DNA of 64,000 nucleotides from Bedellia somnulentella (Eukaryota > Arthropoda > Insecta > Lepidoptera > Bedelliidae), in NCBI GenBank assembly GCA_963576735.1, contig OY755187.1, positions 4,960,001 to 5,024,000 of the forward strand. Direction: 5' to 3'. The position numbers were made by a program, and so were the translations under genes. Every line of letters starts with the position of its first letter. The first letter of the stretch is position 1. The notes under the pieces are model-generated. The model was not told the DNA's origin. It ran no database searches and saw only the letters and a program-made list of their open reading frames with translations. This document shows positions 23,301 through 31,093 of this stretch, one piece after another.

Positions 23301-24140
23301 CGTGTATATGAATGTGTAAGTATAAAAAGCTGTGTAAAGCTGTGTGTGTTTTCGTTAAGCACTTACCTATTCGTTCACATGGGTTTCGTACGAGGCGACT
23401 AGTGTATTGGATTTCAAATAACTGATGGGCGGTGTGTATCTTTTAAACTTGTGGTGACCGCTAGACGGCGAACTCACTCGCATACTAGCAGCGTCATAAA
23501 AAATCGTACATCGCGGTATCGAAATGTTTCTCTAGCTAAACATAAATACAAATTCTAAGTTGGTACACAGCAGGGTGTACTGGCCAGTATATCTTTGCTG
23601 TTCCCACAGTGGTGACTTCCAACAACAACATGACGAATCTTTCTACTACATTTCTCAATCTACCCACATCTTATACTCCTCGCTTACCTTACCAAACTAC
23701 TCTACTCATACTACCGAGCATCTACTGGCACGCTACTCTGCCTCACTGCTCACACTGCACTCTACTACTAGACGGCGAACTCGCTCGCACACTAGTCCCT
23801 CTCTACTATTGGTAACAGGTACCTCCTAGCTCTTCAATATCGTCTATCGACTAGGCGTCTAGACTTTGTTCTTGTTACTTCACCCCCTGCCATTTTATTG
23901 TCCCCAACCTTGAAGAGAAAATCATCTTTCTAGCTGTGTACACTTATTCAGCCAAATTTTAATTTTTATTTTAAAGTAATATTGTTTTTTGTTACAGATC
24001 CTCAAGTTCCAGCCATGTTTGCAAGATTCCTGGCAAACCTGCCCATAGTCCTACAGGAAGCTATGCTCACAGATTCCAGATTTTACTCCGTCACCTTCAT
24101 ACAGAATGTCCTATGTAATTACGGTTTGAAGATATTGTAA
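14651..24140 (+). CDS. Secreted Asn/Gly-repeat protein with fibrohexamerin (P25)-like C-terminal domain, six exons
   Basis: Proposed CDS: join 14651-17396, 18270-18527, 19453-19660, 21540-21679, 23017-23142, 23998-24140; 3621 nt, 1206 residues. All introns are GT..AG and every join keeps the frame (phases 1,1,2,1,1). Residues 1-19 form a signal peptide (hydrophobic YIFILLISLSF, cleavage likely after SES). Residues 20-355 are Asn/Ser/Gln low complexity, 355-455 Trp/Tyr-rich, 465-903 twenty-residue repeats, about 1002-1206 the C-terminal domain. That domain has Cys at 1008, 1015, 1026 and 1199, a GYVP motif, a YPYFDM motif, an EDFYIN...DVAVLTI segment and ends FIQNVLCNYG. Order, spacing and ~205-residue length resemble lepidopteran fibrohexamerin/P25, which binds fibroin in silk, though with fewer Cys. 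I infer a secreted structural protein, perhaps silk. A takeout/JHBP-like fold is the main alternative for the domain. Confidence 0.8.
15329..15472 (+). repeat. Four tandem 36-bp coding repeats
   Basis: Exactly four 12-residue units of consensus NNQGSNxSNNNQ, with x = V, N, A, N. Related looser units lie upstream at about 15164-15240. This is the low-complexity part of exon 1. Confidence 0.9.
15717..16015 (+). other. Trp/Tyr-rich segment of exon 1
   Basis: About residues 355-455. Eleven Trp and several Tyr/Phe are spaced in an Asn/Gly/Gln background (motifs WNNG, NWQN, DWQN, NWQY). Trp is absent from the flanking repeat arms, so this is a compositionally separate block. Aromatic-Asn patches may aid cohesion or adhesion; that role is inference. 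Confidence 0.75.
16043..17359 (+). repeat. 22 tandem 60-bp coding repeats
   Basis: Each unit encodes ~20 residues with consensus GLNLVNGITGGNIGQGNLNN (unit 21 has 19). Units alternate between GGNIGQ and NGNxNQ types, giving a 40-residue dimer for much of the array. Units 9-14 (16523-16882) and 15-20 (16883-17242) are a six-unit block duplicated head to tail. Alternating hydrophobic residues with Asn/Gly turns suggest a beta-solenoid or amyloid-like stack; this is inference. Confidence 0.95.
17546..18219 (+). pseudogene. Dead or alternative repeat exon inside intron 1, split by a SINE
   Basis: 17546-17757 encodes diverged 20-residue units in one open frame. The SINE at 17758-18010 interrupts it. 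18021-18219 continues in the same frame once the SINE and one target-duplication copy are discounted, for 137 codons ending in TAA. The units keep the N-G-I-T pattern and spacing but are far more diverged than those of exon 1. A donor-like G|GTAGGT lies at the end (18212). No upstream acceptor was found that joins it to exon 1 in frame. I infer a former coding part now inside the intron. Confidence 0.7.
17758..18010 (-). repeat. SINE-A inserted in the fossil exon, perfect target duplication
   Basis: Flanked by TTGGAGGTAC at 17748-17757 and 18011-18020. This gives the exact limits of a full-length copy (253 bp). Confidence 0.93.
18270..18527 (+). CDS. Exon 2: last repeats and linker
   Basis: Acceptor TTGACAG|GTGG; the in-frame TAA at 18239 lies upstream of it and excludes a longer exon. 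Encodes residues 916-1001: further GGN/NQGN repeats, then a Gly/Asn/Pro linker containing PSYFNALSNFM. Donor AAC|GTAAGT is near perfect, phase 1. Confidence 0.85.
18560..18812 (-). repeat. SINE-A copy in intron 2
   Basis: Reverse copy of the variant with TTTACGACACCCGTGG, ending CTAAGCCGGTACGGC. Confidence 0.8.
19178..19402 (+). repeat. SINE-A copy in intron 2, opposite orientation
   Basis: 5' end decayed (GTGTAGCGCTGCCTGACGGG), 3' end clear with GGCCGTGAGTATATG. With the preceding copy it could form an inverted pair in the pre-mRNA. Confidence 0.75.
19453..19660 (+). CDS. Exon 3: start of the P25-like domain
   Basis: Acceptor TTTAAG|GTGC, donor CTA|GTAAGT. Encodes residues 1002-1070 in the frame giving RPCPNLSKECI, HAKCYPAEGYVPEPYY and FFYPYFDM. 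Another frame is also open over the same span but meets neither splice phase. Three of the four Cys of the domain are here. Confidence 0.85.
19795..20005 (-). mobile_element. LINE reverse transcriptase C-terminus fragment in intron 3
   Basis: GC-rich island. On the minus strand it reads EWKPPDGKRARGRP, then HTWRRSVESEL, LSW, DRKAWRELVQVLC. The GRPxxTWRRxxExE...DRxxWR pattern is the end of RTE-like LINE ORFs. Base composition and strand differ from the host gene, so this is an insertion. Confidence 0.7.
20068..20116 (+). repeat. Inverted mini-copy of the LINE fragment
   Basis: About 45 bp repeat 19915-19955 in opposite orientation (ACACTTGGCGCCGGAGCGTG), forming a hairpin-capable pair ~120 bp apart. 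Confidence 0.75.
20249..20493 (-). repeat. SINE-A copy with target duplication
   Basis: Flanked by TAGTGATAAC at 20239-20248 and 20494-20503. Confidence 0.88.
20520..20750 (+). repeat. SINE-B 5'-truncated copy
   Basis: Begins within the body (TTAACGGTAAGGGAAAACAT) and ends CACGGCGTGACGTTTGAG. Confidence 0.8.
21064..21360 (+). repeat. SINE-B copy with tRNA head, internally shortened
   Basis: A-box-like GTGACTGCTCAGTGGGTTG and B-box-like CTTCAAATCCC head. The body lacks the segment between CCCACA and the ACAGCGACAGGCC part. Confidence 0.8.
21405..21492 (-). repeat. SINE-A scrap in intron 3
   Basis: Decayed 5' portion, ending GTTATTCTAAGC. Confidence 0.45.
21540..21679 (+). CDS. Exon 4 of the P25-like domain
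   Basis: Acceptor ATTTCAG|C, donor TTCC|GTAAGT. Encodes residues 1071-1117, including the FYIN..SDVAVLTIKF segment across the exon 3/4 join and an N-glycosylation sequon NST at residue 1091. Confidence 0.85.
21690..21797 (+). repeat. SINE-A 3' half in intron 4
   Basis: Starts at TTTATTTCTACCATCTTG just after the exon 4 donor and ends GCCCGTGAGTATAT. Confidence 0.7.
21870..22009 (+). mobile_element. LINE 3' tail
   Basis: Contains GGCTCTTAGTGATAAGACCG, a T-rich stretch, GTGATGTGCAATAAAGAGT and a (TTA)n tail. The same tail recurs at 45731-45895, so both are 3' ends of one LINE family. Confidence 0.7.
22010..22728 (+). mobile_element. Small non-autonomous Helitron in intron 4
   Basis: Begins TCTATACTAATATTATAAAG and ends GCGGACGAAGTCGCGGGAAA plus CAGCTAG, with the GC hairpin just before CTAG. 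It sits between host A (22009) and T (22729), the Helitron target, and has no target duplication. At 719 bp with no long frame, it must depend on Rep/helicase from elsewhere. Confidence 0.85.
22729..23016. other. Rest of intron 4
   Basis: A (TATG)n run at 22735-22750 and a possible old Helitron scrap at 22760-22860. A pyrimidine-rich stretch precedes the exon 5 acceptor. Confidence 0.5.
23017..23142 (+). CDS. Exon 5 of the P25-like domain
   Basis: Acceptor TTTCCAG|CTTC, donor CCTG|GTACGT. Encodes residues 1118-1159 (SFTTTVVFRGYEKLKLE ... PQVFIAPSAGVNP). These look like beta strands with no Cys. Confidence 0.8.
23222..23320 (+). repeat. SINE-A 3' remnant in intron 5
   Basis: Decayed copy of the 3' third: AACTTCCAAAACTGACTGAG to CACGTGTATATGAATG. 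Confidence 0.55.
23321..23997. other. Rest of intron 5
   Basis: No exon supported. Two direct copies of a ~28-bp motif CTAGACGGCGAACTC (23463 and 23767) bracket a C/T-rich block at 23630-23790. Its origin is unknown, possibly a retroelement scrap. Confidence 0.4.
23998..24140 (+). CDS. Exon 6: end of the P25-like domain
   Basis: Acceptor TTACAG|AT after a T-rich tract. Encodes residues 1160-1206 with an amphipathic segment (FARFLANLPIVLQEAM), then FIQNVLCNYG and the TAA at 24138-24140. The conserved-looking C-x-Y/F-G close to the end is the clearest P25 resemblance. Confidence 0.85.
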
Positions 24141-24189
24141 GAAGTATCTCAACAGACCGGTTTAGCACACACCGATACTATTTTAAGTT

Positions 24190-24195
24190 AATAAA
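24190..24195 (+). terminator. Polyadenylation signal of the silk-like gene
   Basis: AATAAA 50 bp after the stop codon, followed by T/GT-rich sequence (TTGGTTTTGTG). Confidence 0.75.
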
Positions 24196-24297
24196 ATATT
24201 GGTTTTGTGAATATTTTCGTGTTTTATTAAACTTTCAAATGTTTTGGTTTTATCCAGTGATATTGTAACAATTTCTAAATTAGTGTAAAGTAGTGTT

Positions 24298-24545
24298 TGC
24301 TGTGTAGTGTCGGCTTAGAATGGCACTACCCCATTTCTTCCGGTGGGTGTACGTAAGAGGCGACTAACGGTTTTGGGGCTTTTGAGGGATTTTTGGGCGA
24401 TGCGGTTGGAGACCCATCACCAACCTTTATTTCACCATCTTTTTCCCACACAACTTCCAAAAGTGGCTGAGGAATTTCTGATTCTTTAGCTCTGGCTACC
24501 CCTTCTAGGGATTTATAGCCGTGAGTATATGTATATATGTATGTT
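24298..24545 (+). repeat. SINE-A full-length copy downstream of the gene
   Basis: From GCTGTGTAGTGTCGGCTTAG to GCCGTGAGTATATG with a TATG tail. A much-decayed SINE-A-like stretch may follow at 24590-24790. Confidence 0.85.
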
Positions 24546-24793
24546 CTAAAGTAAGCATGATAGATATGACTAAAAGCTACCTAGTATTAACTAAAAATAG
24601 CACTATCTGTTTCTTCCCAAATCACCTCAACCGGCAGTTACGGGACCTGTAGCTTTTTATCTGGCCAGTGGGCGATGTTATATTGTATTATATTCTACCA
24701 ACTTAACTTTACTTAAATATACAATTTTTTATTCTTCTTGAGTACAAAACTCCGGCTATCCCTTTTTGTTATTATAATCATACATACATATAC

Positions 24794-25269
24794 TGTTAAG
24801 CCGCACTATCATAACATAGTGCTGCGCCTTTCCCAAAGGGTTGGTAAAGAATATAATTAAAGGACTGTATTTTATAGGTGGCGACATCTGGTGTAAAAGT
24901 ATGTACATTAAAACCATCAGAGGCATATTGATATGTTAAGTTAGATCTTACTATTGCTCAACAGATGTCGCTAGTAATTACGTAATAAAGAATATTCTCG
25001 ATCAATGTAAAACAACCGTTAGGAACATTAGAACTTTCTGTTTCTTCCAGAGCATTTTAAATAATAGAGAACCGTTTTAACGGTCGATTTGCTATGTATT
25101 CTAGAAGCTTCCGCTATTGTTGTACAGAGGGCACTTGTAATGCCCAATTATTCAAATGAACACAATTAATACAGAACTTGAAGAGAACACAAGCGTCTTT
25201 TACTCCCTCCTGGATACGGAACCTCCCAGACAGAGGACGTCGGCGCATTTTCACCTCTACGAGTAATCA
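24794..25269 (+). repeat. 5' LTR of the BEL/Pao element
   Basis: Starts TGTTAAGCCGCACTATC. Directly after it, at about 25271-25283, lies TTGGCGCTCAACG, a likely tRNA primer binding site. Confidence 0.88.
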
Positions 25270-25639
25270 TTTGGCGCTCAACGTAAAAAGGAAGAAAAGT
25301 AAATACCTGAGAGAAAATAGCTGGAATCCTGCTGAGACTACGTCGTTTTTTTTGGGACAGAAAAACCACCGAAGGAGAAGATTGAGAAGCTACCAGGATT
25401 GTGAGAGGGCTAAGTATCGGCCTGAAATCGTGAGTTGGTTGTTTTTTTTTCCTATCTTTCCTCATTCCTTTAGGGTTAACTCTGTCTGGGAGGTTATGTT
25501 GTATTTGTAGTCGAATTCCTCTTTATTTCGTTAAAATCTCGTTTAGAATGCTTATTTTTTATCGCTGTGCTTATTTAAACCGTGTTAATTGTCATTTTAT
25601 TGTTATACCGTTCCATATATATCGATAATCTACCCACGA

Positions 25640-26099
25640 ATAACGTGTCTTAGCTAAAAGAGGAAGGCGTCGTAAACGCCTTTCGATTAGATATACTAAA
25701 TATCTATCCACGGATAACGTGTCTTAGCTAAAAGAGGAAGGCGTCGAAAACGCCTTTCGATCAGATATACTAAATATCTATCCACGGATAACGAGTCTTA
25801 GCTAAAAGAGGAAGGCGTCATAAACGTCTTTCGATTAGATATACTAAATATCTATCCTCGGATAACGTGTCTTAGCTAAAAGAGGAAGGCGTCGTAAACG
25901 CCTTTCGATCAGATATACTAAATATCTATCCACGGATAACGTGTCTTAGCTAAAAGAGGAAGGCGTCATAAACGTCTTTCGATTAGATATACTAAATATC
26001 TATCCACGGATAACGTGTCTTAGCTAAAAGAGGAAGGCGTCGTAAACGCCTTTCGATCAGATATACTAAATATCTATCCACGAATAACGTGTCTTAGCT
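25640..26099 (+). repeat. 74-bp tandem array inside the BEL/Pao element
   Basis: Six full units plus a partial seventh. The motif TAACGTGTCTTAGC recurs at 25641, 25715, 25789 (one change), 25863, 25937, 26011 and 26085, an exact 74-bp step. Each unit has a short hairpin (AGGCGT..ACGCCT). GATTAG and GATCAG alternate from unit to unit, so the array probably grew as 148-bp dimers. Confidence 0.95.
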
Positions 26100-26103
26100 C
26101 GAG

Positions 26104-26286
26104 ATGAGTGTCCTAAACACTAATCCCGCGGGTGAAATGTACCAAGAATGTGACGAAGAAGGTCCAACAATAGAACCTAAAGGTCACAAGTTAAAAATTC
26201 TTAAAAAACAGCGTTCTACTTATAAACTGAAACTCAATTTATTTAAAAAGTGGGTCATCACCTCCAAAGTGAAATTGAAACTTTAA
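26104..26286 (+). pseudogene. Gag N-terminal remnant
   Basis: A 60-residue frame after the tandem array. Its Lys/Arg-rich LKKQRSTYKLKLNLFKKW resembles the start of BEL/Pao gag proteins. The following bases stay open in a different frame, suggesting a frameshift, and then A/T-rich DNA follows. Not functional. Confidence 0.45.
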
Positions 26287-26403
26287 GTGATAACTTAGAT
26301 GAGGAATTAATTACTAGAAAATCTTATTATTAATAATATTATTATTTATAAAATAATTATTACAAATTAATTTCAATAGTTAAACGATTAATTAGTTAAA
26401 ATC

Positions 26404-26853
26404 ATGACGATATGTATAGCGTCGCTCACATATGAGGAGTTTTCAACAACACTTAATCAGATAGAGGGAATCCTAAATTCCCGACCTCTTTGTCCCATAC
26501 ACAATAATTCCAATTCTGACAATTTCCCAACCTTAACACCAGCTCACGTCTTATTGGGCCGATCACTGACAGCCCTCCCAGACCACGACCTGACTGATGT
26601 ACCAGAATGTTTTGTCAACTCCAACAGATATACAAGAGCTTCTGACGGCGGTGGTCCAGCTTTGGGACCTGGGACCATCGTGCTGATCAAGGACAGCAGG
26701 GCACCACCGTGTCAGTGCCGCCTGGGGAAGATCGAGCAAGCTCACCTCGGGGCGGATGACGTCGGTCGAGTGGCTACCATTAAAACAGCCAACAGGCTTA
26801 TAAAGCGGGCATTCAACAATATATGTCCGTTACCACTACCATCACAAATGTAA
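26404..26853 (+). pseudogene. BEL/Pao integrase C-terminal remnant
   Basis: The 149-residue frame contains LTYEEFSTTLNQIEGILNSR and LTPAHVLLGR, typical of the end of BEL-type integrase (usually LTPGHFLxG), then a VLIKD..APP..C.LGKI block and GRVATIKT. A stretch is missing between DLTDVPE and GPGTIVLI, and Cys replaces the Trp usual in this block. The catalytic core is absent. Confidence 0.8.
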
Positions 26854-27195
26854 ATTTGGGAAGTTGGATGCAGACTCAAGGGGTCATGAAGAATAAAATT
26901 TGAGCTTCTTATACCGAGGATTACTAATTGATAACGAAGTTTAAGAAGCCAAAAATTACCAGAATATGATGTCAGAATATCATTCGACACGACGCTGAAG
27001 AAAGAAAACATTTAGAATTAGTTAGATATAAGTTATGTTCCGTTTTTAATCAATTTATGTTTACCAATAAATCTTTATTATTCCTGTGTTTTAATTCAAA
27101 ATTAGATTAGTAAGTATAGGCTTGACAGTTAGGTAGGCCAGGGTCATATATATTACTTCACCATACCAAAAATACAGTGCCTTTTGGGGGGAGCA
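26854..27195 (+). other. BEL/Pao 3' untranslated region and polypurine tract
   Basis: Non-coding sequence ending GGGGGGAGCA directly before the 3' LTR, the expected plus-strand primer. Confidence 0.7.
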
Positions 27196-27814
27196 TGTTA
27201 AGCCGCACTATCATAACATAGTGCTGCGCCTTTCCCAAAGGGTTGGTTAAGAATATAATTAAAGGACTGTATTTTATAGGTGGCGACATCTGGTGTAAAA
27301 GTATGTACATTAAAACCATCAGAGGCATATTGATATGTTAAGTTAGATCTTACTATTGCTCAACAGATGTCGCTAGTAATTACGTAATAAAGAATATTCT
27401 CGATCAATGTAAAACAACCGTTAGGAACATTAGAACTTTCTGTTTCTTCCAGAGCATTTTAAATAATAGAGAACCGTTTTAACGGTCGATTTGCTATGTA
27501 TTCTAGAAGCTTCCGCTATTGTTGTACAGAGGGCACTTGTAATGCCCAATTATTCAAATGAACACAATTAATACAGAACTTGAAGAGAACACAAGCGTCT
27601 TTTATTCCCTCCTGGATACTGAACCTCCCAGACAGAGGACGTCGGCGGCTTATTCCGATTATCCACCCTAAAAAATCCTCCCTAAGTCGGATATTCGGAA
27701 ACGCATGTCCGATTATCCACCCTGAACGGGGTGGATAATCGGAATTCATAATAAAATGTTTCTTCCGATTTTCTACCCTGCCTACGTACAGTCCTTTACA
27801 GGAACATGTAACTC

Positions 27815-28387
27815 ATAAATAAAAGATGTTATTAAAGGAAAGAAAAATTTCGACACTGGCGGGGTTCGAACTCGCGACCTTCGGGTATACGCCCCCGTCG
27901 CTCTGCCAACTGAGCTACAGTGTCAGTTGGCAGAGCGACGGGGGCGTATACCCGAAGGTCGCGGGTTCGAACCCCGCCAGTGTCGAAATTTTTCTTTCCT
28001 TTAATAACATCTTTTATTTATGAGTAATAATCCCCACATGAGGAATTCATGTCAAAAAACATTAAATTATGTGATAGTTAGGCGTTTCCAACATTTGCAT
28101 TCTATCTGAAAAGGTAGACAAGTGGCCGTCCGAATTAGTTAAAATTCAGAGGTAGGAAACGCAAACACTACTTGAACGTGTAAAAAAGAAACAAAGGATA
28201 GAGAAATTTCGCGCTGGATGCCAACTGACACTGTAGCTCAGTTGGCAGAGCGACGGGGGCGTATACCTGAAGGTCGCGGGTTCGAACCCCGCCAGTGTCG
28301 AAATTTTTCTTTCCTTTAATAACATCTTTTATTTATGAGTAATAATCCCCACATGAGGAATTCATGTCAAAAAACATTAAATTATAG
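27815..28387. mobile_element. tRNA-bearing foldback sequences inside the TIR element
   Basis: Three tRNA-like units: 27852-27924 on the minus strand, a head-truncated one at about 27921-27985 on the plus strand, and a complete one at 28227-28299 on the plus strand. The first two are back to back. Arms AAATTTTTCTTTCCTTTAAT and AATAATCCCCACATGAGG recur around them. This is a subfamily with GACACTG..CAGTGTC acceptor stems. Confidence 0.8.
28227..28299 (+). tRNA. tRNA-like sequence within a mobile element
   Basis: Acceptor GACACTG/CAGTGTC, D arm GCTC/GAGC and T arm GCGGG/CCCGC with TTCGAAC. The anticodon arm (GGGGGCGTATACCTG) pairs poorly and lacks T33. Internal pol III boxes are intact. Probably not a functional tRNA. 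Confidence 0.4.
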
Positions 28388-28891
28388 GAACATGTAAATT
28401 ATTATTTATTGTGTGTCAGTGGTGAAAAGACCCTAAGTTTTAATTTTGTTATTTTTTGTTACGAGTTTCTTTCTTGTTATGGTTTCATTTGTCACAACAG
28501 TCAATTTAAATGGTTTTCACCCAAATCTACAGGTGCTTACCTGTAATTTTTTATTTTTTTTTAAGATAACTTAAGTTTTTCGTTTAACAATAAATATTAA
28601 ATTAAAACTTTCCACCAGGATAATTTTATTCAGACTGTAAGTAGGAAAGTAGGTATGTATATCTCTGTTGAAGTTTCTTGGACCAGGTTGTGAGTATGTT
28701 TCTGTGAATGACTGTACTTGGGGTAAAAAATCGGAAGAAACATTTTATTATGAATTCCGATTATCCACCCCGTTCAGGGTGGATAATCGGACATGCGTTT
28801 CCGAATATCCGACTTAGGGAGGATTTTTTAGGGTGGATAATCGGAATAAGCCACGTCGGCGCATTTCCACCTCCACGAATAATCATATACT

Positions 28892-29112
28892 TATAATTGA
28901 AACAACTATTGATTTTCGGATATTTTAATCGCGTGTTATTACATTATTTTTAAAGCAGTATTAATAATTTTATAGTACTGTATAATGACAAATAACACCT
29001 CAGTCTTCCCGTGACCATGATAACTGAAAAGTTTTCGAAACGTCGCGCTTTAAAAATAATGTAATAACACGTGATTAAAATATCCGAAAATCAATAGTTG
29101 TTTCAATTATAA
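28892..29112. mobile_element. 221-bp MITE beside the BEL/Pao element
   Basis: Inverted arms of ~64 bp (starting TATAATTGAAACAACTATTG) bracket a ~90-bp centre. It starts within a few bases of the BEL 3' target duplication. Confidence 0.8.
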
Positions 29113-29154
29113 TGTGCAATCGTGAAAATCTTAGAAAATACTATACATATACTT

Positions 29155-29393
29155 ACATACATATACTCACGGCTATATTTCCCTAGAAGGGGTAACCAGA
29201 GCTAAGGAATTATAAATTCCTCAGCCACTTTTGGAAGTTGAGTGGGGAAAAGATGGTAAAAATAAAGGTTTTTGGTGATGGGTCTCCAACCGCATCGCCC
29301 AAAAATCCAATAAAAGACCCAATACCGCCAATGTCGCCTCTTACGACACCCGTGGGTAGAAAGGGGTAGCGACATTCTAAGCCGGCACTACAC
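29155..29393 (-). repeat. SINE-A copy, first of a head-to-tail cluster
   Basis: Full-length reverse copy of the CGACACCCGTGG variant. The next two copies follow directly in the same orientation. Confidence 0.85.
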
Positions 29394-29505
29394 GAAATAT
29401 ACTTACCACTATAAATCCCTATAAGGGGTAACCAGAGGTTCGGAATTAAAAATTCCTTAGCCACTTTCGGAAGTCTAGTGGGAAAAGATTGTAAATTAGT
29501 ATAAT
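29394..29505 (-). repeat. SINE-A 3' fragment
   Basis: Only the 3' half (left side), ending at GATTGTAAATTAG. Confidence 0.7.
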
Positions 29506-29526
29506 GCATAACATAACAGAACATAA

Positions 29527-29761
29527 CATATACTCACGGCCATAAATCCCTTAGGGGTAGCCAGAGCTAGGGAATTAGAAATACCTCAGCCACTTTTGGA
29601 AGTTACGTGGGGAAAAGATGGTGAAATAAAGGTTTTTGGTGATGGGTCTCCAACCGCATCGCCCGAAAATCCCTTAAAAGCCCCAATACCGTTAGTCGCC
29701 TCTTACATACACCCACCGGAATAAAAGGGGTAGTGCTATTCGAAGCCGGCACTACACAGCA
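29527..29761 (-). repeat. SINE-A copy
   Basis: Full-length reverse copy. A ~22-bp doublet of its 5' end (CTAAGCCGGCACTACACG) follows at 29763-29785. Confidence 0.85.
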
Positions 29762-29785
29762 ATCTAAGCCGGCACTACACGGCAA

Positions 29786-30706
29786 TAATGCATTTACTAA
29801 AAATTCATTTGTGATCCTATCGGGCGCTTACTTTCTAATTTAAATTACTTCTATAAGCTACGTAGTATCGGCTTAGAATTTATAATAGGACATTGTAATA
29901 ATATTTAAATCTGAATTCAAATTGAGGACAGAAAAATATTGTGTTTTTTTTACATTATTTACTAAATTTTACTGAAATTACGGTTGAAAATCGATCACTG
30001 GACGATTCCTCGTAATATTATTTTATCGTCGTTATAGGATCGCATACCCTACACAACTCATTTTTTTTTTTCTTTTTTTCAAGCTGAGCTGCTTTGTGCG
30101 CTATTTAAATGTAATTTATATAACTAACACATTAGAAGTCAATAAATAATTCATTATTTTTCTCTTTCTTTCCATGTATTTTTTAAATGTTATTTATAAT
30201 ATATTTTTTTTCTTTTTTCTAATGTACTTGCTGTTTTTTCGCGGGCAACCGCCTTAATTTCGTTCCTCTTTTGTTTTGAACCGGTAATTGTGATCACCTG
30301 TCATTGGCTTTGTAAAACAATTGTTATGTTCTGTGCCATGTTTGTTGTGTTCGCTGTTGGTGGTCAACGAATAAATAAATAAAATAACTTTTTATAACTT
30401 AAATATAACACCGTTTATTTATAGTTAAGTACTACCTCACATTTTATTCTACCAATAGTTTTAAATAGAATGGCGGGTTATTTGGTGATTAAACGAAATA
30501 AAAAGTACAAAAGCTATATCCTAAAGGTTAAATTAAGCTCGTGAAGGCATGTGAGGGATTTGATAGCGATCTTTTAGAAAGTAGCTGTGTTTGCTACATG
30601 GAAAGGGCGGGACCACTTCGAATGATGACTATGCACTATATAACAAAATGCTGGGAAATCGATAAGATTTCTACACAAGTTGGTAAATAGGCTCTTCTTC
30701 GATACG
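29786..30706. other. Non-coding A/T-rich stretch
   Basis: No gene seen. 30060-30240 is T-rich. 30235-30420 has an LTR-like look with AATAAATAAATAAAAT, but no paired repeat was found. Confidence 0.4.
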
Positions 30707-30716
30707 TTTTACCTAG

Positions 30717-30959
30717 CTGTGTAGTGTCGGCTTAGAATAGCACTACCCCATTTCTTCCGGTGGGTGTACGTAAGAGGCGACTAACGGTATTGGGGCTTTT
30801 TAAGGGATTTTTGGGCGATGCGGTTGGAGACCCATCACCAACAACCTTTATTCTACCATCTTTTCCCCACTCAACTTCCAAAAGTGGCTGAGAAATTTCT
30901 AATTTAAATTAATTGCTACCCCTTTTAGGGATTTATAGCCGTGAGTATATGTATGTATG
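30717..30959 (+). repeat. SINE-A copy with perfect target duplication
   Basis: Flanked by TTTTACCTAG at 30707-30716 and 30960-30969. Confidence 0.92.
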
Positions 30960-31093
30960 TTTTACCTAGGGTTTGTAGGACTTGTCTTTTGACAGCTATG
31001 ATGTCATTACTTTAAAATAGAATAGTAAACTTTTATTGCACAACATAGTAATTTGTTGGACAGCATAGTATAGGTTTGTTGTGTGGTTTTACT

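Larger units (their letters stand above)
27647..28852. mobile_element. 1206-bp TIR element nested in the 3' LTR
   Basis: Ends GGCTTATTCCGATTATCCAC and its complement, with near-perfect inverted arms of about 125 bp (27647-27772, 28728-28852) fading over another ~35 bp. Flanked by ACGTCGGC (27639-27646, 28853-28860), an 8-bp target duplication. It encodes no transposase. An 8-bp duplication suits hAT, P or Merlin; the ends do not look like typical hAT ends, so I leave it unclassified. Its centre carries tRNA-bearing foldback sequence. Confidence 0.9.
24794..28885 (+). mobile_element. Deleted BEL/Pao LTR retrotransposon with intact boundaries
   Basis: Two 476-bp LTRs (3' one interrupted) begin TGTTAAG and end AATCA. 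The whole is flanked by the 5-bp duplication TATAC (24789-24793, 28886-28890). The interior carries a gag-start remnant, a 74-bp tandem array and the end of a BEL-type integrase; most of gag-pol is deleted. The LTRs differ at about six positions of 476 by eye, so the insertion is fairly young. It cannot move on its own. Confidence 0.9.
27196..28885 (+). repeat. 3' LTR of the BEL/Pao element, split by another transposon
   Basis: The LTR is 27196-27646 plus 28861-28885. Counting only one copy of the 8-bp duplication gives 476 bp, the same as the 5' LTR. Confidence 0.92.

Noticed and set aside
19453..24140. Juvenile-hormone-binding (takeout) protein as the identity of exons 3-6
   Set aside because: Length is similar and a distant fold relation cannot be excluded, but the Cys placement, the GYVP..YPYF order and the C-x-Y-G end fit fibrohexamerin better.
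25166..25510. Open frames of about 100 codons on both strands across the 5' LTR border
   Set aside because: They cross the LTR end and primer site and have no gag or other family features.
25640..26099. CRISPR-like regular repeat array
   Set aside because: The units are contiguous 74-bp tandem copies with no unique spacers, inside a eukaryotic LTR retrotransposon.
30235..30420. LTR of an unknown retrotransposon
   Set aside because: LTR-like composition only; no paired copy or primer site was found.
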